A stretch of DNA of 34,280 nucleotides from the IMG/VR virus record IMGVR_UViG_3300020160_001075, positions 1 through 34,280 of that record; one strand, given 5' to 3'. This DNA is from a virus. Shown piece by piece: positions 9,201 through 17,992 of this stretch. Made by a program: the position numbers and the translations under genes. How positions within the stretch are numbered: the first letter of the stretch is position 1; each line of letters opens with the position of its first letter. The notes under the pieces are model-generated. The model was not told the DNA's origin, ran no database searches, and worked only from the letters and a program-made list of their open reading frames with translations.

Positions 9201-9433
9201 AATGTAAATTCATCAGTACCTTCCTTCGTTTTTCTTAATTCAGCAGTTAATATCTTTACCTGTTGTTGTAGGTTTTTTGACTTATCAATAACAACATCCA
9301 ATGGTTTCCCATCAATATCGTATTGTATTTTGAGTCCCTTACCTAAATCTTTAAGTTCACCTAATTTCTTTACCGCTTTATCTAATTGGTCGGTCTTTAC
9401 TTCCGCTTCTATTATGAGTTTTTTAGTTGCCAT
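6248..9433 (-). CDS. Tail tape measure protein
   Basis: 1061 residues. The overall plan is that of a siphovirus tape measure protein: a charged helical N-terminus, a strongly hydrophobic stretch at about 342-377 (two possible membrane helices), then about 500 residues of Lys/Glu-rich coiled coil, a second hydrophobic Ala/Val/Pro stretch near residues 900-945, and a Gly-rich C-terminus with GGLIGGKRHAQGG and EAIMTRGA, as often seen at the end of these proteins. By the usual rule of about 0.15 nm per residue it would give a tail of roughly 160 nm (inference). Residues 169-188 and 198-217 are an imperfect repeat (ESTLATDASTAA, ESTVATDAATAA). The start overlaps the upstream gene's end by 11 bases. 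Confidence 0.88.
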   Translation of the reverse strand: MATKKLIIEAEVKTDQLDKAVKKLGELKDLGKGLKIQYDIDGKPLDVVIDKSKNLQQQVKILTAELRKTKEGTDEFTLLSAKLNNTKDDLTRVNTKSRELFATFSLIPGPIGEIFGKLNGLIGLLKTFSGFSIKDIGNQFKNLFGDIKNITDSFYGLNSAQKQNIEIIDESTLATDASTAANIKDNDLRSKKSEVLSESTVATDAATAAQLKQNNVTKDNNDLQFEYLSSASRRRGVDIDAIALAAKTNESAANAIKLQDDLASKFEMTARAVNITGSGFKQYTYELTDANGKLITLTESQAQAAVETGVLDDATKQSTNTTKGATASYGIMGTALKTLGFNALAASAAVVVLDTVLAAIGIGIIIAAVVGLISVITDLTSQFYNWASGATAAKKAMDEVNKTIDKTNELLDLDLKGSKRRNDEYIALLKSRGATEKEVNKATMDGLKERLTLTETALDDISKAQNKALSEGRATSEEYKKIEADRTKLEQQTKDLRSEIRVKELDGITQNNKKILEAKQKAIDEGKRLREKEIADDKIAMDLLLKLQQENSVNKLNDERKKQDAQLKIDKQNEEREINNLKLSKGKEELRAKLLEQVRIKYGIKVIELNKKRQEEDNKSFDESQKKIKEYNDKVFEIMNAADESEIGRNKATRQRKYADDVAALQKDTEFQKQSTEEKIRILLLLEKGLKQDLQKLDDDEAQKGRDKNLKRLTDELNFLQIRGDALREGTKSFFDNQRAILKAAEKKELADLEDRGIKEKLTIEQIEAEKLNIKKKYLKASKDIANQELQAILQAAQATLGVAQTIAQDIGKVAQIEQQVAMEEATKRYIKQNELDKKTITNQEKLDAKLIENKKKFAQEEDDIKRKAFEENKKIQIAQAIIATLQSAVGAFSSLIAIPIVGPVLAPVAAAAALVFGYKQVAAIKKTQYQSSLELSASESSGGTGGGASCKPNYGKNYADGGLIGGKRHAQGGTMIEAEQGEAIMTRGAVTQFAPLLSLMNQAGGGTSFNSNLMTTRQDNPILSNPAQEQAPLIVKTYVVSQELTTEAHRQARLKNLSTI

Positions 9434-9623
9434 ATTCTTCTAATAGTTCTTTTTTTGTTTCTTTAAAACAAGTTTTTAATATATTCTTATCACCTTTCAA
9501 GTAATTGATTGATGAAAAATCTATATCAATATAGTTTATTTGGTCTCTTTTCTTAATCATTTCACCATAACTAAATAATGAACTGTTAATTTCTGTCTCT
9601 ACTCCATTTATTACTACTATCAT
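9423..9623 (-). CDS. Small protein overlapping the tape measure start, function unknown
   Basis: 66 residues from the ATG at 9623. The frame is open further upstream to 9674, but that start lies inside the preceding gene, so the ATG at 9623 (after ATTTATAGATAT) is preferred. The N-terminus MIVVINGVETEIN followed by SYGEMIKK has the look of a beta-hairpin/helix start of a ubiquitin-like or similar small fold, but I would not name it. Its 3' end overlaps the tape measure gene by 11 bases, so translation of the two is probably coupled. A tail-assembly or tape-measure-associated role is possible from position. Confidence 0.55.
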   Translation of the reverse strand: MIVVINGVETEINSSLFSYGEMIKKRDQINYIDIDFSSINYLKGDKNILKTCFKETKKELLEEYGN

Positions 9624-9646
9624 ATATCTATAAATATTAATTTTTA

Positions 9647-10120
9647 CTAAACGGTAATTGAAAGTGTCTGACATATTGGATAAACTGACTTTAATCCTAT
9701 CATTCTTATCTCAAAATAATATGTCCCTGTTATGAACGTTGTTAAACCCACCATGGATGGGGTTACGGTGACCGTGTTTGACCCCGAATAGGTGGATGAC
9801 CCTGTTGTACCACTTGTGATAATATCTACCAATCTCCACGGTTTATAATAGGTTTGACCGGCTGCCAACATATGGACCGATAATATATGTATATTACCTG
9901 TTGCCGATATAAACACATCAGCACCATTTCTCGCCCAACTCCAATCGTGTGTAAAAGTCATTCCTGTTGACGCTATTGATGTACCAGTGAAATTACTTAT
10001 CGTTCCACTTACACTATTATCGTTTATGTCTTGTACAATTTCAACATCATATTCCGCCAATGTATTATTTGGAAATACGAAATTTGTACTGTTTAATTGT
10101 ATTATGTATTTTTTACTCAT
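9647..10120 (-). CDS. Beta-rich tail protein, function unknown
   Basis: 157 residues, Thr/Ser/Gly-rich with alternating hydrophobic residues, so probably an all-beta Ig-like domain (TYYFEIRMIG near the end looks like the last strands of such a fold). No signal peptide or membrane segment. It lies in a run of adhesin and tail-tip genes directly upstream of the tape measure gene. It may decorate the tail or accompany the preceding adhesin. Specific function unknown. Confidence 0.6.
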   Translation of the reverse strand: MSKKYIIQLNSTNFVFPNNTLAEYDVEIVQDINDNSVSGTISNFTGTSIASTGMTFTHDWSWARNGADVFISATGNIHILSVHMLAAGQTYYKPWRLVDIITSGTTGSSTYSGSNTVTVTPSMVGLTTFITGTYYFEIRMIGLKSVYPICQTLSITV

Positions 10121-10149
10121 AATTTATATTTTTATTTATTAAATAAGTT

Positions 10150-11310
10150 CTAGTATCCATATTTGGATTTATTTGCGTTATAATTATAAAGAACTTCTGC
10201 ATCACTTAATACTCTTGCATATACTTCAAAATCTGCTACCCAATTATTTGAGAATGTAGTACCATATATACCACTATTCCATCCTAATGTTGAGTTTCTT
10301 AAAAACCCTCTTGTTGTTAATGTTGTACTTTCTAATACACCATTTAAATAGAATTTGATTGACGTAGCAGAATCCCATACACCTACAATATAATACCAAG
10401 ATGTTATGTTAGGTATTATTGTGGTTGAATAGGCATATATACCACTAACTGTACCACCACTAGTTAAAGAGGCGGCAGCACCTGCATTAAATTGACCTGT
10501 ACCGTCCATTTCAAGACGTAACCCCCAATCAGAACTTGATTGACCTTTCATCCACATTGTCGGTAGACCACTGTTTAATCTAACCCAACATCCCCACGTA
10601 TAATCAATATTATCTGGTCCATTATAACCAGGAAATTGAATATAGTCATTTACTCCATCGTATTTAAATGAATTAGGTGTACCACCACTAAATAAAGTAC
10701 CATTAATTAAATTACCATTATAACCATTACCACTCAAATCTGTGATAATAGTTCCTGTACCAGGATATGAATGTCCAAGATTGGCATCACCATATATTGT
10801 TAATCCACTTGTAATAATTGGTATAAAACCTGGTGTTGAACTTGGTGTTGGTGTAATAGTTGGTGTATTTGTATTTGTAGGTGTAACAGTTGGTGTTGGT
10901 GTATTAGTAGGTGTAATACTCGGTGTTACACTAATTGTTGGTGTAATACTCGGTGTTACAGTATTAGTTGGTGTATTGGTCGGTGTTACAGTATTAGTTG
11001 GTGTATTGGTCGGTGTTGGTGTAGGAGTAGGTGTTGGGGTTCTTGTTGGTAATGGAAATTCTAATGTAAATCCATCTACAGGTAATTTTCCACAAGGATT
11101 TGAACCCATTCCATCAATTTTAATTTTAGTGGTGCTCATATCAACTTGAATTATAAGACCATTCATAAGTTGTGTTCTTGTTATTCCTGTTAAAACTCCT
11201 ACTGCATAATTATCAAAATCTTGATATACAGCAAAATAATATGTAGTTCCAATTGGATAAATAAATCCTGGACCTAATTCTGTTGTTTGTACTTTTATTC
11301 CTTTATTCAT
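10150..11310 (-). CDS. Adhesin with Pro-Thr linker and C-terminal LamG/ConA-like domain
   Basis: 386 residues. Residues 1-85 form a compact beta-rich N-terminal domain. Residues 88-160 are a low-complexity Pro-Thr(Asn/Val) linker. Residues 165-386 look like a laminin-G/concanavalin-A-like jelly roll (LamG_3 type): [25 protein letters not shown], then [22 protein letters not shown] and the ending [14 protein letters not shown]. Such domains bind glycans, so a host-surface-binding role is likely (inference). The LamG part resembles the separate protein at 17982-18668, which has the same order of motifs and nearly the same last nine residues. Seven bases separate it from the next adhesin gene upstream. 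Confidence 0.75.
   Translation of the reverse strand: MNKGIKVQTTELGPGFIYPIGTTYYFAVYQDFDNYAVGVLTGITRTQLMNGLIIQVDMSTTKIKIDGMGSNPCGKLPVDGFTLEFPLPTRTPTPTPTPTPTNTPTNTVTPTNTPTNTVTPSITPTISVTPSITPTNTPTPTVTPTNTNTPTITPTPSSTPGFIPIITSGLTIYGDANLGHSYPGTGTIITDLSGNGYNGNLINGTLFSGGTPNSFKYDGVNDYIQFPGYNGPDNIDYTWGCWVRLNSGLPTMWMKGQSSSDWGLRLEMDGTGQFNAGAAASLTSGGTVSGIYAYSTTIIPNITSWYYIVGVWDSATSIKFYLNGVLESTTLTTRGFLRNSTLGWNSGIYGTTFSNNWVADFEVYARVLSDAEVLYNYNANKSKYGY
10835..11048 (-). repeat. Pro-Thr-coding minisatellite in adhesin gene
   Basis: Units of six or twelve bases, variants of GGTGTA/GGTGTT on the plus strand, encode [14 protein letters not shown] and SITPT on the minus strand. The same unit type occurs in the two neighbouring genes (11740-11928 and 12592-12720). 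Confidence 0.85.
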
Positions 11311-11316
11311 TATAAA

Positions 11317-12339
11317 TTATGTTATACTATCTTGCCAAAATATATTTATTGTTTGTCCTTCTATAATCTCAACATTTGATGTTGTGTAATTTACAGTAAA
11401 ACATTTACTGTTTGTTGTATTACTATAACCACCTATATTTGTTGAGTTTTGATATACTGATGAACTTGAACTTACAGTTACAAGAAGTCCAGGTATAATA
11501 CAAAATCTTCTTTGAACAAATATTGGTGTATTATATTCATATCCAATAATACTTGATAAATCAATAACAAAAGTTTGATTAGTATCAAAATTAAATCCGA
11601 TTGCTTGTGTAAAAGTTGTTCCTGCAATTGTTACAGTTAAAGTTGTATTTTTTCCATAAGGTGAAACAGTTGCACCAAATGTTGTATAATGTAATAATAA
11701 TGTTGTGTTATTTGTAAAATTACCTGCTATATTACAAATTGGTGTAGGTGTTGGTGTTGGTGTTGGATTATATGTTGGTGTAACCGTATTAGTAGGTGTA
11801 ATAGTAGGTGTAACTGTTGGTGTAACAGTATTTGTTGGAGTTGGTGTAATAGTTTTAGTTGGTGTAACAGTTGGTGTAACAGTATTAGTTGGTGTATTAG
11901 TTGGAGTAGGAGTTGGAGTTACAGGATATTGAACTGATGCACTGACCAAATATTCAAAATTATAATCAAGTGAAATTGGTGAAACTGTAAATGTAACTTC
12001 TAAAGTTGTTGGTGAATTACCTGTAACTCCTGTTATATATACATCTCTAATTCCCATGTCACCACCTTGGTCATCTGTTGTATAATCCCTTCTTGTTACA
12101 TCTATTTCACTAACATTAGATGTTGTTGTTACTAATATTCTAACTACATCACCATTAGATAAAAAAGTTGAATATAAATTATCATTATTATTATGTATTA
12201 ATTTTCTCTCTACAGTATTAACAAAACATTGAACTTGAGAAACATTACTTTCTTGATTTATTTCTTCATATGTAACCAATAACGAACCTATTGCTGTTAA
12301 ATATGTGTCTTGTTGTGAGGGATATATTCTTGCTGTCAT
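11317..12339 (-). CDS. Two-domain tail adhesin with Pro-Thr linker
   Basis: 340 residues. An N-terminal domain (about 1-138) is beta-rich and includes STFLSNGDVVRILVTTTS and TLEVTFTVSP. A Pro-Thr linker at about 140-200 has the same kind of repeats as the genes on both sides. The C-terminal domain (about 201-340) is beta-rich, with two or more Cys residues (ICNIAG, RRFCIIPG, SKCFTV) and no family I recognise. The arrangement of constant-type domain, linker and variable-type tip suggests a receptor-binding or decoration protein on the tail (inference from composition and neighbours). Confidence 0.65.
   Translation of the reverse strand: MTARIYPSQQDTYLTAIGSLLVTYEEINQESNVSQVQCFVNTVERKLIHNNNDNLYSTFLSNGDVVRILVTTTSNVSEIDVTRRDYTTDDQGGDMGIRDVYITGVTGNSPTTLEVTFTVSPISLDYNFEYLVSASVQYPVTPTPTPTNTPTNTVTPTVTPTKTITPTPTNTVTPTVTPTITPTNTVTPTYNPTPTPTPTPICNIAGNFTNNTTLLLHYTTFGATVSPYGKNTTLTVTIAGTTFTQAIGFNFDTNQTFVIDLSSIIGYEYNTPIFVQRRFCIIPGLLVTVSSSSSVYQNSTNIGGYSNTTNSKCFTVNYTTSNVEIIEGQTINIFWQDSIT
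11740..11928 (-). repeat. Pro-Thr-coding minisatellite, second gene
   Basis: Same hexanucleotide-type repeat as in the neighbouring genes, coding for [10 protein letters not shown] and TVTPT units. The DNA similarity between linkers would allow homologous exchange of the flanking domains. Confidence 0.85.
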
Positions 12340-12352
12340 ATTTTATTTTTTT

Positions 12353-15300
12353 TTATATTGCACACGTTAAACTACAGTTAGTTCCTGATGATGCTGAACC
12401 ATCCAAATCTATTGTATAACTTGGTCCACCTACACTACTATTAACCAAATAAACGTAACCATCACCATTATTGTAATAATGTGTATTTGTTAATGAAGTT
12501 GGTGATGTTGTTCTTGCAAATAATCCTGTAACAGGAGATGTACAATATGGACAAGTATATCTTGTTACACTATAATAATTATAACTTCCACCTGTTGGTG
12601 TTGGAGTTGGAGTAGGTGTAGGTGTAGCACTTGGGGATAATCCTGGTGTAGGAGTAGGAGTTGGTGTTACAGTTTTAGTTGGTGTATTTGTAGGTGTAGG
12701 AGTTGGTGTTGTAACACATGGTCCATAATAATCTGATGGACCTACTAATATACCATATGTTGTTGCTGTATTATCAAATTCAGTACAATTTGTAAATAAG
12801 TTTAATCCTGTATAACCACTACCATTCCAAAATGATGGAAGACCTAAACCAAACGCATATACTGTATTTGGAAATACAGGATTTACATAATTCCAAACGT
12901 GTTCTAACATTGTGTCATTAGTCCAATCTACATATCCTGAATTATCATATTCATTTTCTGTAATTTCACTTATTGTAAATGGAACAGCATAACTTGCATC
13001 ACCTGTTCTTACATCTAATAAACAAGCTGTAAATCCTGTTGTTACAGCAGGTAATGTTCCCATCATTTGGTCATAATATATACTCCAACCAAAACTTGTG
13101 TCTCTTAAATTAGGGTTAGTAAAGTCAGTAGCAATCTTAAATATACATCCACCTGTTGACGCATAATCACAATATTGATATTTGAAATATCTTGTTGGAT
13201 ATGTTTGTGGGGTTAAATTTGTTTGTACCAATTCAACCCTTGTTAATTCTCTATTAACTAAATTATATTCTTGTATTTTATTAACATAAAAGAATTGTTC
13301 TTGTATTTTAATAATATCTTTTGGTTCTAAATTAATAATATCTGAATATTTTAAATCAAAAAATCCACTAACAAATCTTGTATTTGAGTTATATAAATTA
13401 CTTATTCTATTATCATAAAATAGATTATAAGCATCATTTTCTGTATATACATTATATGTTTGAACCCCAATATCTATAGGAAATTCAGAACTAAATAATA
13501 TACAAGCACTATCATTATTAATCTTATCATCATCAGCCATACCCATTGGCATCGTGTGTGATATAATTGGTGCAGTTAATAAAGCTATACCAGTTAAATC
13601 ATCTGATGAATTAACACTTATATTAAATGTATTATAGAATGTATTTTCATATACCTCACCCAATGTGTCCAAAAACATATTATGACAACCCAAGAACCAA
13701 AATATTTTTGGTTTTGTTTTTAATCCTCTATAAGCGTAATATGTTTGACTATTACCACCTACAGATTCCGTTGTTGATGATCCCACATAATTAATTCCTA
13801 ATGGTAATAATATACCACCGTTATTTGGTTGGTCAGCTGTGTCCCATTGTCTTAATACTTCAGGTGAGAATATTGTTTCTGTAATTTCTGTTTCAGATTT
13901 AAAATCAGTTGGACCATAAAATAATTGTGTTCCATAAACTTGTTTCTCTCTATCCTTAAATTCTTTATTTCCATAATCTCCATCCTCTTGGTCAGTAAAA
14001 ATTAAGTTACTTGCAATGTAATTCAACGCTGGTTCAACTGAAAATCCTTTATCGTATGATAATTTATCCGTCCAATCATGTACCACACCTGTTCCAATAT
14101 AATAAGAATAAGGTTCAATAATAACATTGTATGGATTAGTTGGGTCAGGTATAAATACCAAATTGAATTTCTTGGCTATAGAAGATATAATATCTATCTG
14201 TTTTATATTTTGGTCTATTACTAAACTAAAATTAACTGCGTCATCTTCTTGAAATATAATTGGTGTTCCTACCGCTGTTGGAAAATATCTTAATGTACTA
14301 ATATCTGCCACAGGTACACCATCAACAGGGAAACCAAAATCAAATCCATATACTGCGTTAATTGTTACTCCACTTAATCCTGTTGCTATTGAACCATATT
14401 CACTATAAGGGAACATATTAGCAAACCCATAATTAATTGTTTCAGAACAATAGCATGGGATGCCTGTACCTCTTTTACAAATTATAATACTCAATGGTGT
14501 TGAATATGTTTGACTACCACTATATATTAATTCAACACCACTCCTTGGAAGATATTCTATTGTACTTAAACTATAACTGAATTTTGTTGCACTTGAACTA
14601 AAGTAACCATACATATATAAGGTCTTCATCCAAGGTGTGTTCATAAAGTCAGATGTAATTGTATATCCGTATGTCTTAAATATTAATTTCAATAAACCCC
14701 ACATACTTAAAGCAGGTTTTAATTGATTGTCAAATATACCTTCACCTGGTGAATTAATTTTATAATGTTGAACACCTGCTGCGTACATTGCTCCACTACT
14801 TGTCCATGCTGATATAGGTCCTGTTGATGTATAGAACCTTGTTTGTTCGTCAGGTGTTCCACCACTCAAGTTAAGTGTTGACCCTGAATATTCATAACCA
14901 TTATGAACCAATGGATAAAAATATAGATATGGTGCTTCTTGATTTAAACCAAAATTAGTTTCCTCATCTTGGTATGGTTCAACTGCGTTATTTAAATTAA
15001 ATGTATGATTGAATGTATATGTAGTGTCATTAAAATCTAAATCTTTTAATAAGTTGTTTCCTATATCTCCAAATAAGTTTGCAACACTACTAAATAAAGT
15101 CACATCATATTCTACCTTACTATCTAATACATTTACTTTATTTAATCTCATGTAACCATTGAAAAAAGATTGACTGTCTATCAATACATCACAAGCTGTC
15201 TTTTTATTACTGAAAAAATATAACCCATCCACATCCACATTAAAGAAACTCTCAAAAAACCTATTGTTCTTTTTAGAACCAGGTAAAGAAAGATTAACAG

Positions 15301-15466
15301 AAAAGTCCGTGTTCTTTTTGGATATGTCCTGTAACTCCGCAAAAGATTTATTAATCTTAATTGGAATATCACTATATAAATCTAAATTGACATATTGTGT
15401 TTCACCACTAATTGTTAAATGTGGTACAGTTGTCTGTACCCTTAATATTGTTTGTTGTTGACTCAT
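12353..15466 (-). CDS. Large tail-tip protein with C-terminal Pro-Thr linker and tip domain
   Basis: 1037 residues. The N-terminal part, with SFAELQDISKKNTDFSVNL then LPGSKKNNRFFESFF and GLYFFSNKKTACDVLIDSQ, follows a pattern of Bacteroidetes phage tail proteins that act at the tail tip or hub. The central 600 residues are beta-rich with ends such as LEPKDIIKIQEQFFYVNKIQ, as in hub proteins. At about 915-958 there is a Pro-Thr linker, then a Cys-rich tip of about 80 residues (YTCPYC and NCSLTCAI). The C-terminal tip probably is an exposed module. It follows the gene at 15470 after a three-base gap; the two large proteins probably form the tail tip together. Confidence 0.65.
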   Translation of the reverse strand: MSQQQTILRVQTTVPHLTISGETQYVNLDLYSDIPIKINKSFAELQDISKKNTDFSVNLSLPGSKKNNRFFESFFNVDVDGLYFFSNKKTACDVLIDSQSFFNGYMRLNKVNVLDSKVEYDVTLFSSVANLFGDIGNNLLKDLDFNDTTYTFNHTFNLNNAVEPYQDEETNFGLNQEAPYLYFYPLVHNGYEYSGSTLNLSGGTPDEQTRFYTSTGPISAWTSSGAMYAAGVQHYKINSPGEGIFDNQLKPALSMWGLLKLIFKTYGYTITSDFMNTPWMKTLYMYGYFSSSATKFSYSLSTIEYLPRSGVELIYSGSQTYSTPLSIIICKRGTGIPCYCSETINYGFANMFPYSEYGSIATGLSGVTINAVYGFDFGFPVDGVPVADISTLRYFPTAVGTPIIFQEDDAVNFSLVIDQNIKQIDIISSIAKKFNLVFIPDPTNPYNVIIEPYSYYIGTGVVHDWTDKLSYDKGFSVEPALNYIASNLIFTDQEDGDYGNKEFKDREKQVYGTQLFYGPTDFKSETEITETIFSPEVLRQWDTADQPNNGGILLPLGINYVGSSTTESVGGNSQTYYAYRGLKTKPKIFWFLGCHNMFLDTLGEVYENTFYNTFNISVNSSDDLTGIALLTAPIISHTMPMGMADDDKINNDSACILFSSEFPIDIGVQTYNVYTENDAYNLFYDNRISNLYNSNTRFVSGFFDLKYSDIINLEPKDIIKIQEQFFYVNKIQEYNLVNRELTRVELVQTNLTPQTYPTRYFKYQYCDYASTGGCIFKIATDFTNPNLRDTSFGWSIYYDQMMGTLPAVTTGFTACLLDVRTGDASYAVPFTISEITENEYDNSGYVDWTNDTMLEHVWNYVNPVFPNTVYAFGLGLPSFWNGSGYTGLNLFTNCTEFDNTATTYGILVGPSDYYGPCVTTPTPTPTNTPTKTVTPTPTPTPGLSPSATPTPTPTPTPTGGSYNYYSVTRYTCPYCTSPVTGLFARTTSPTSLTNTHYYNNGDGYVYLVNSSVGGPSYTIDLDGSASSGTNCSLTCAI
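12592..12720 (-). repeat. Pro-Thr-coding minisatellite, third gene
   Basis: Shorter version of the same repeat, coding for [16 protein letters not shown]-like units broken by GLSPSA, near the 3' end of the large tail-tip gene. Confidence 0.8.
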
Positions 15467-15469
15467 ATA

Positions 15470-17071
15470 TTAAAATCCTTGATTAGCAAAGAATGTGTCT
15501 CCCGACTTAAATGTTATTTTATATTTATTTAACTTCTGATGTTTTTTAGTAATTGTCTGTACTTCAGTTGATAATACTTGTAATGGTCTTAAATCCATAT
15601 ATATTTTATCTTGTCTATCCATTGGTGATATGTAATTAGGTTTAACTTCATACACTTGTGGTGACATAAATAATTGTTCTAACCATTTTCCTGTTGATAC
15701 ATTAATAAAATCTGACTCAACTACTATTTCTTGGTCAACATCTGTTCCAAATGTCTTCACATTTCTACCAAAATTTATATCTGGTCCTGAATTATCTGTT
15801 GAAAAATACCTACTATTATATGATTGTGACTTAATTTTCTTGGTGTCTTGTCTATACGCCTTAAAAGTAAAGTAGTCAAACCCACCTTTTGAGTTTAAAA
15901 AACATACTCTTGTATTTTGTGGAAGACAATTATCGTATAAATAGAAATAGAATGTCTCACTTACAGGACCAACTGGTCCTACTGACGCTCTATTTGCACT
16001 GTTTGTTGGGTATGAATAGAATAATTGAACCGTATAATAGGCCACATTCTCCCATGTTTGACCTGATAAGAATAAATTTGTTATGTCTGCTGGTCCACAA
16101 GGTAAAGAAAATGGTTGTAATGTGTCCGTATATCCTGTTGGTGATGCGTATGTTGTACCACTAAAGTTTAATTCTTGTGACCAATAACCATTAACTGATA
16201 ATTTAGTATTTGATTCATCGTATAAAGTAAAAACTGCGTAGTCCGCTTCTATAACCATTCTGTCTCCTGATTGTCCGTTTAAGTAATATAATACATAATT
16301 TTCGTCAGGTTGTATATACTGGATACGTGGAGCATCAGTTAAAAATCTTGCTGTCTCACTTGCTTCAGGAACACTTGGATAGTCCATCATATATTGTGAT
16401 ATGGGTGATAATCTTCTACTATTGTCTAATGTATTAATTGTTAATCCTGTTCCCATAACAGTACCAATCTCTTGGTCAAAATTTGGAAGGATATATTTAT
16501 TCTCTAACATTTGAAATTGACCACCGATATAATCAAAATATTGTCCTGTGTTTGTAAATCCTGATGCTGTAAATCCTGTTGCAGTAATACAGTTAGGTAT
16601 GTTTGTAAAATGATTTAAATCATTTGTTGGTGTGTTTCCACTATATTCTGTTTCAGTTCCACCCGTTGAATTAACATATCTATATCCATACTTATAATTT
16701 GCTGTAATAATATTTGGATATGGGTTATTAATATTAATTGTATTTGTTGTTGAGTACCAGTTGTTTAACCAATAGTATTGGAAATGTTCTGACTGAACAT
16801 AATTAGACATATAGTTATATGGTCTCAAATTAAAATAATAATAATAAGTTGCACCTGATAATGATGTGTTATAAGGTACTAAACTCATTCTTCCTACTTT
16901 AGTTCCATCTCCATATAAATCTACATCCATCTCCATATCAGATTCATATGTTGAACCTGTTAGAACTATATTATAATTCCCACCTCGTTGATATACCATG
17001 TCGGTACTTCTTCTTAATTGGGTATTATTATTTAATCCATTTGCGTATAATTGTGGGTATCCAAAACTCAT
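15470..17071 (-). CDS. Tail protein (distal-tail / tip type)
   Basis: 533 residues, rich in Tyr, Asn, Ser and Thr and probably all beta. The segment CLPQNTRVCFLNSKGGFDYF followed by TFKAYRQDTKK is a hallmark I know from a widespread tail protein of Bacteroidetes phages and prophages (W/F-x-NxxGGxDyw/fTF). The C-terminus has LEQLFMSPQVYEV and ITFKSGDTFF, also usual there. A distal-tail or tip structural role is likely. It overlaps the neck-like gene upstream by four bases (ATGA), which suggests coupled translation. Confidence 0.68.
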   Translation of the reverse strand: MSFGYPQLYANGLNNNTQLRRSTDMVYQRGGNYNIVLTGSTYESDMEMDVDLYGDGTKVGRMSLVPYNTSLSGATYYYYFNLRPYNYMSNYVQSEHFQYYWLNNWYSTTNTININNPYPNIITANYKYGYRYVNSTGGTETEYSGNTPTNDLNHFTNIPNCITATGFTASGFTNTGQYFDYIGGQFQMLENKYILPNFDQEIGTVMGTGLTINTLDNSRRLSPISQYMMDYPSVPEASETARFLTDAPRIQYIQPDENYVLYYLNGQSGDRMVIEADYAVFTLYDESNTKLSVNGYWSQELNFSGTTYASPTGYTDTLQPFSLPCGPADITNLFLSGQTWENVAYYTVQLFYSYPTNSANRASVGPVGPVSETFYFYLYDNCLPQNTRVCFLNSKGGFDYFTFKAYRQDTKKIKSQSYNSRYFSTDNSGPDINFGRNVKTFGTDVDQEIVVESDFINVSTGKWLEQLFMSPQVYEVKPNYISPMDRQDKIYMDLRPLQVLSTEVQTITKKHQKLNKYKITFKSGDTFFANQGF

Positions 17072-17712
17072 ATTGTTTCTATTTTTGTGCTGATAAAAAT
17101 ATTATCTACCATATTTTCAAATTGTTCAAACGTATATTGTTCCAACGCATCCATAAACACGGTACTTTCTTCTAATTTATCATAAAATTTATCTTCTATA
17201 TCTGCTGGTAAAATACCAAACTCTTTTATATTTCGTTGTATAGCAAACGCCATACCCTTTTGTAAATCAATATTAAACCTTACATTCTTTTCTTTAATCC
17301 AATCAAGCAATACTTTCATGGGTAAAGCTTTCTTACCTTTCTTTATTCTTGACCTATTGATAATATACGCCGTAGAAACTTGAGATTGTAGTGATTTATA
17401 TTTTACATTACTTACATCTGTTGCAAATATTCCCCTTGCGTTCATCCAATCTAATATTGCATCAATAGGAACACCTTTTTTTCCTGCTGCTCTACCTGAT
17501 TGTATCCATTGGAAATAATCATTTGCGAAGATTTGGAAACTAATAACACCTTTTTTTGATGTAGGTACTACCATGATTGATGCACGAAGTGAACCTGAAG
17601 CAACTTTATTGCCAGTTCCAAATCTTCGTTTTGCTGAATAGGGATACTCTTTAAGGTCCAATACTCCTTTCAATACATCATCCATTATAGTTGTTATAGT
17701 TTCTATATCCAT
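17068..17712 (-). CDS. Neck / tail-completion protein (HK97 gp10-like)
   Basis: 214 residues. The motif GSLRASIMV, then FQIFANDYFQWIQSGRAAGKK and PIDAILDWMNARGI, resembles the HK97 gp10-like family of tail-completion proteins, in which a short beta region is followed by a residue pattern for the exposed helix. The rest is helical with a charged C-terminal part. It lies among tail genes and is translated with the gene at 15470 (four-base overlap). An alternative is a minor tail protein of another fold. Medium-strength assignment. Confidence 0.6.
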   Translation of the reverse strand: MDIETITTIMDDVLKGVLDLKEYPYSAKRRFGTGNKVASGSLRASIMVVPTSKKGVISFQIFANDYFQWIQSGRAAGKKGVPIDAILDWMNARGIFATDVSNVKYKSLQSQVSTAYIINRSRIKKGKKALPMKVLLDWIKEKNVRFNIDLQKGMAFAIQRNIKEFGILPADIEDKFYDKLEESTVFMDALEQYTFEQFENMVDNIFISTKIETI

Positions 17713-17713
17713 A

Positions 17714-17992
17714 TTAATTTTCTGTTGTTCCTGTTACAGGTTTTGACCATTCATTTGTATCCATTACAATTAAAATCTCATCGTAAGTATAAACTGGTGA
17801 TTTTGTTTGTAAAGAAGAAATAAATGAAGGTTCTTCTCCATTATTCCAAGAAATTAAAAATCTTGTTTTATTATTATTTTCTCTAACAGTTTCTTCACTA
17901 TTTTGTAATACTTGTGAAAAATCTATTAGATTAATTTCATCCATTCCTACGGTCATATATGACCTTTCTTCTGCTGTTGTGTTAATATCCAT
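17714..17992 (-). CDS. Small protein between LamG and neck-like genes, function unknown
   Basis: 92 residues, acidic, without a recognised domain. It has a possible two-strand core (KTRFLISWNNGEEPSF and YTYDEILIVMDTNEW). The start overlaps the end of the LamG gene by 11 bases and the next gene begins two bases after its stop, so it belongs to the same transcript. It may be a minor tail or neck component. No further statement is possible from sequence. Confidence 0.6.
   Translation of the reverse strand: MDINTTAEERSYMTVGMDEINLIDFSQVLQNSEETVRENNNKTRFLISWNNGEEPSFISSLQTKSPVYTYDEILIVMDTNEWSKPVTGTTEN

Noticed and set aside
10742-11149. Plus-strand open frame rich in VGVGV
   Set aside because: It is the antisense of the Pro-Thr linker, with extreme composition and no start context. 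The same applies to 11705-11932.
10835-12720. Possible CRISPR or other spaced-repeat array
   Set aside because: The repeats are contiguous short units in coding phase for Pro-Thr, without spacers.
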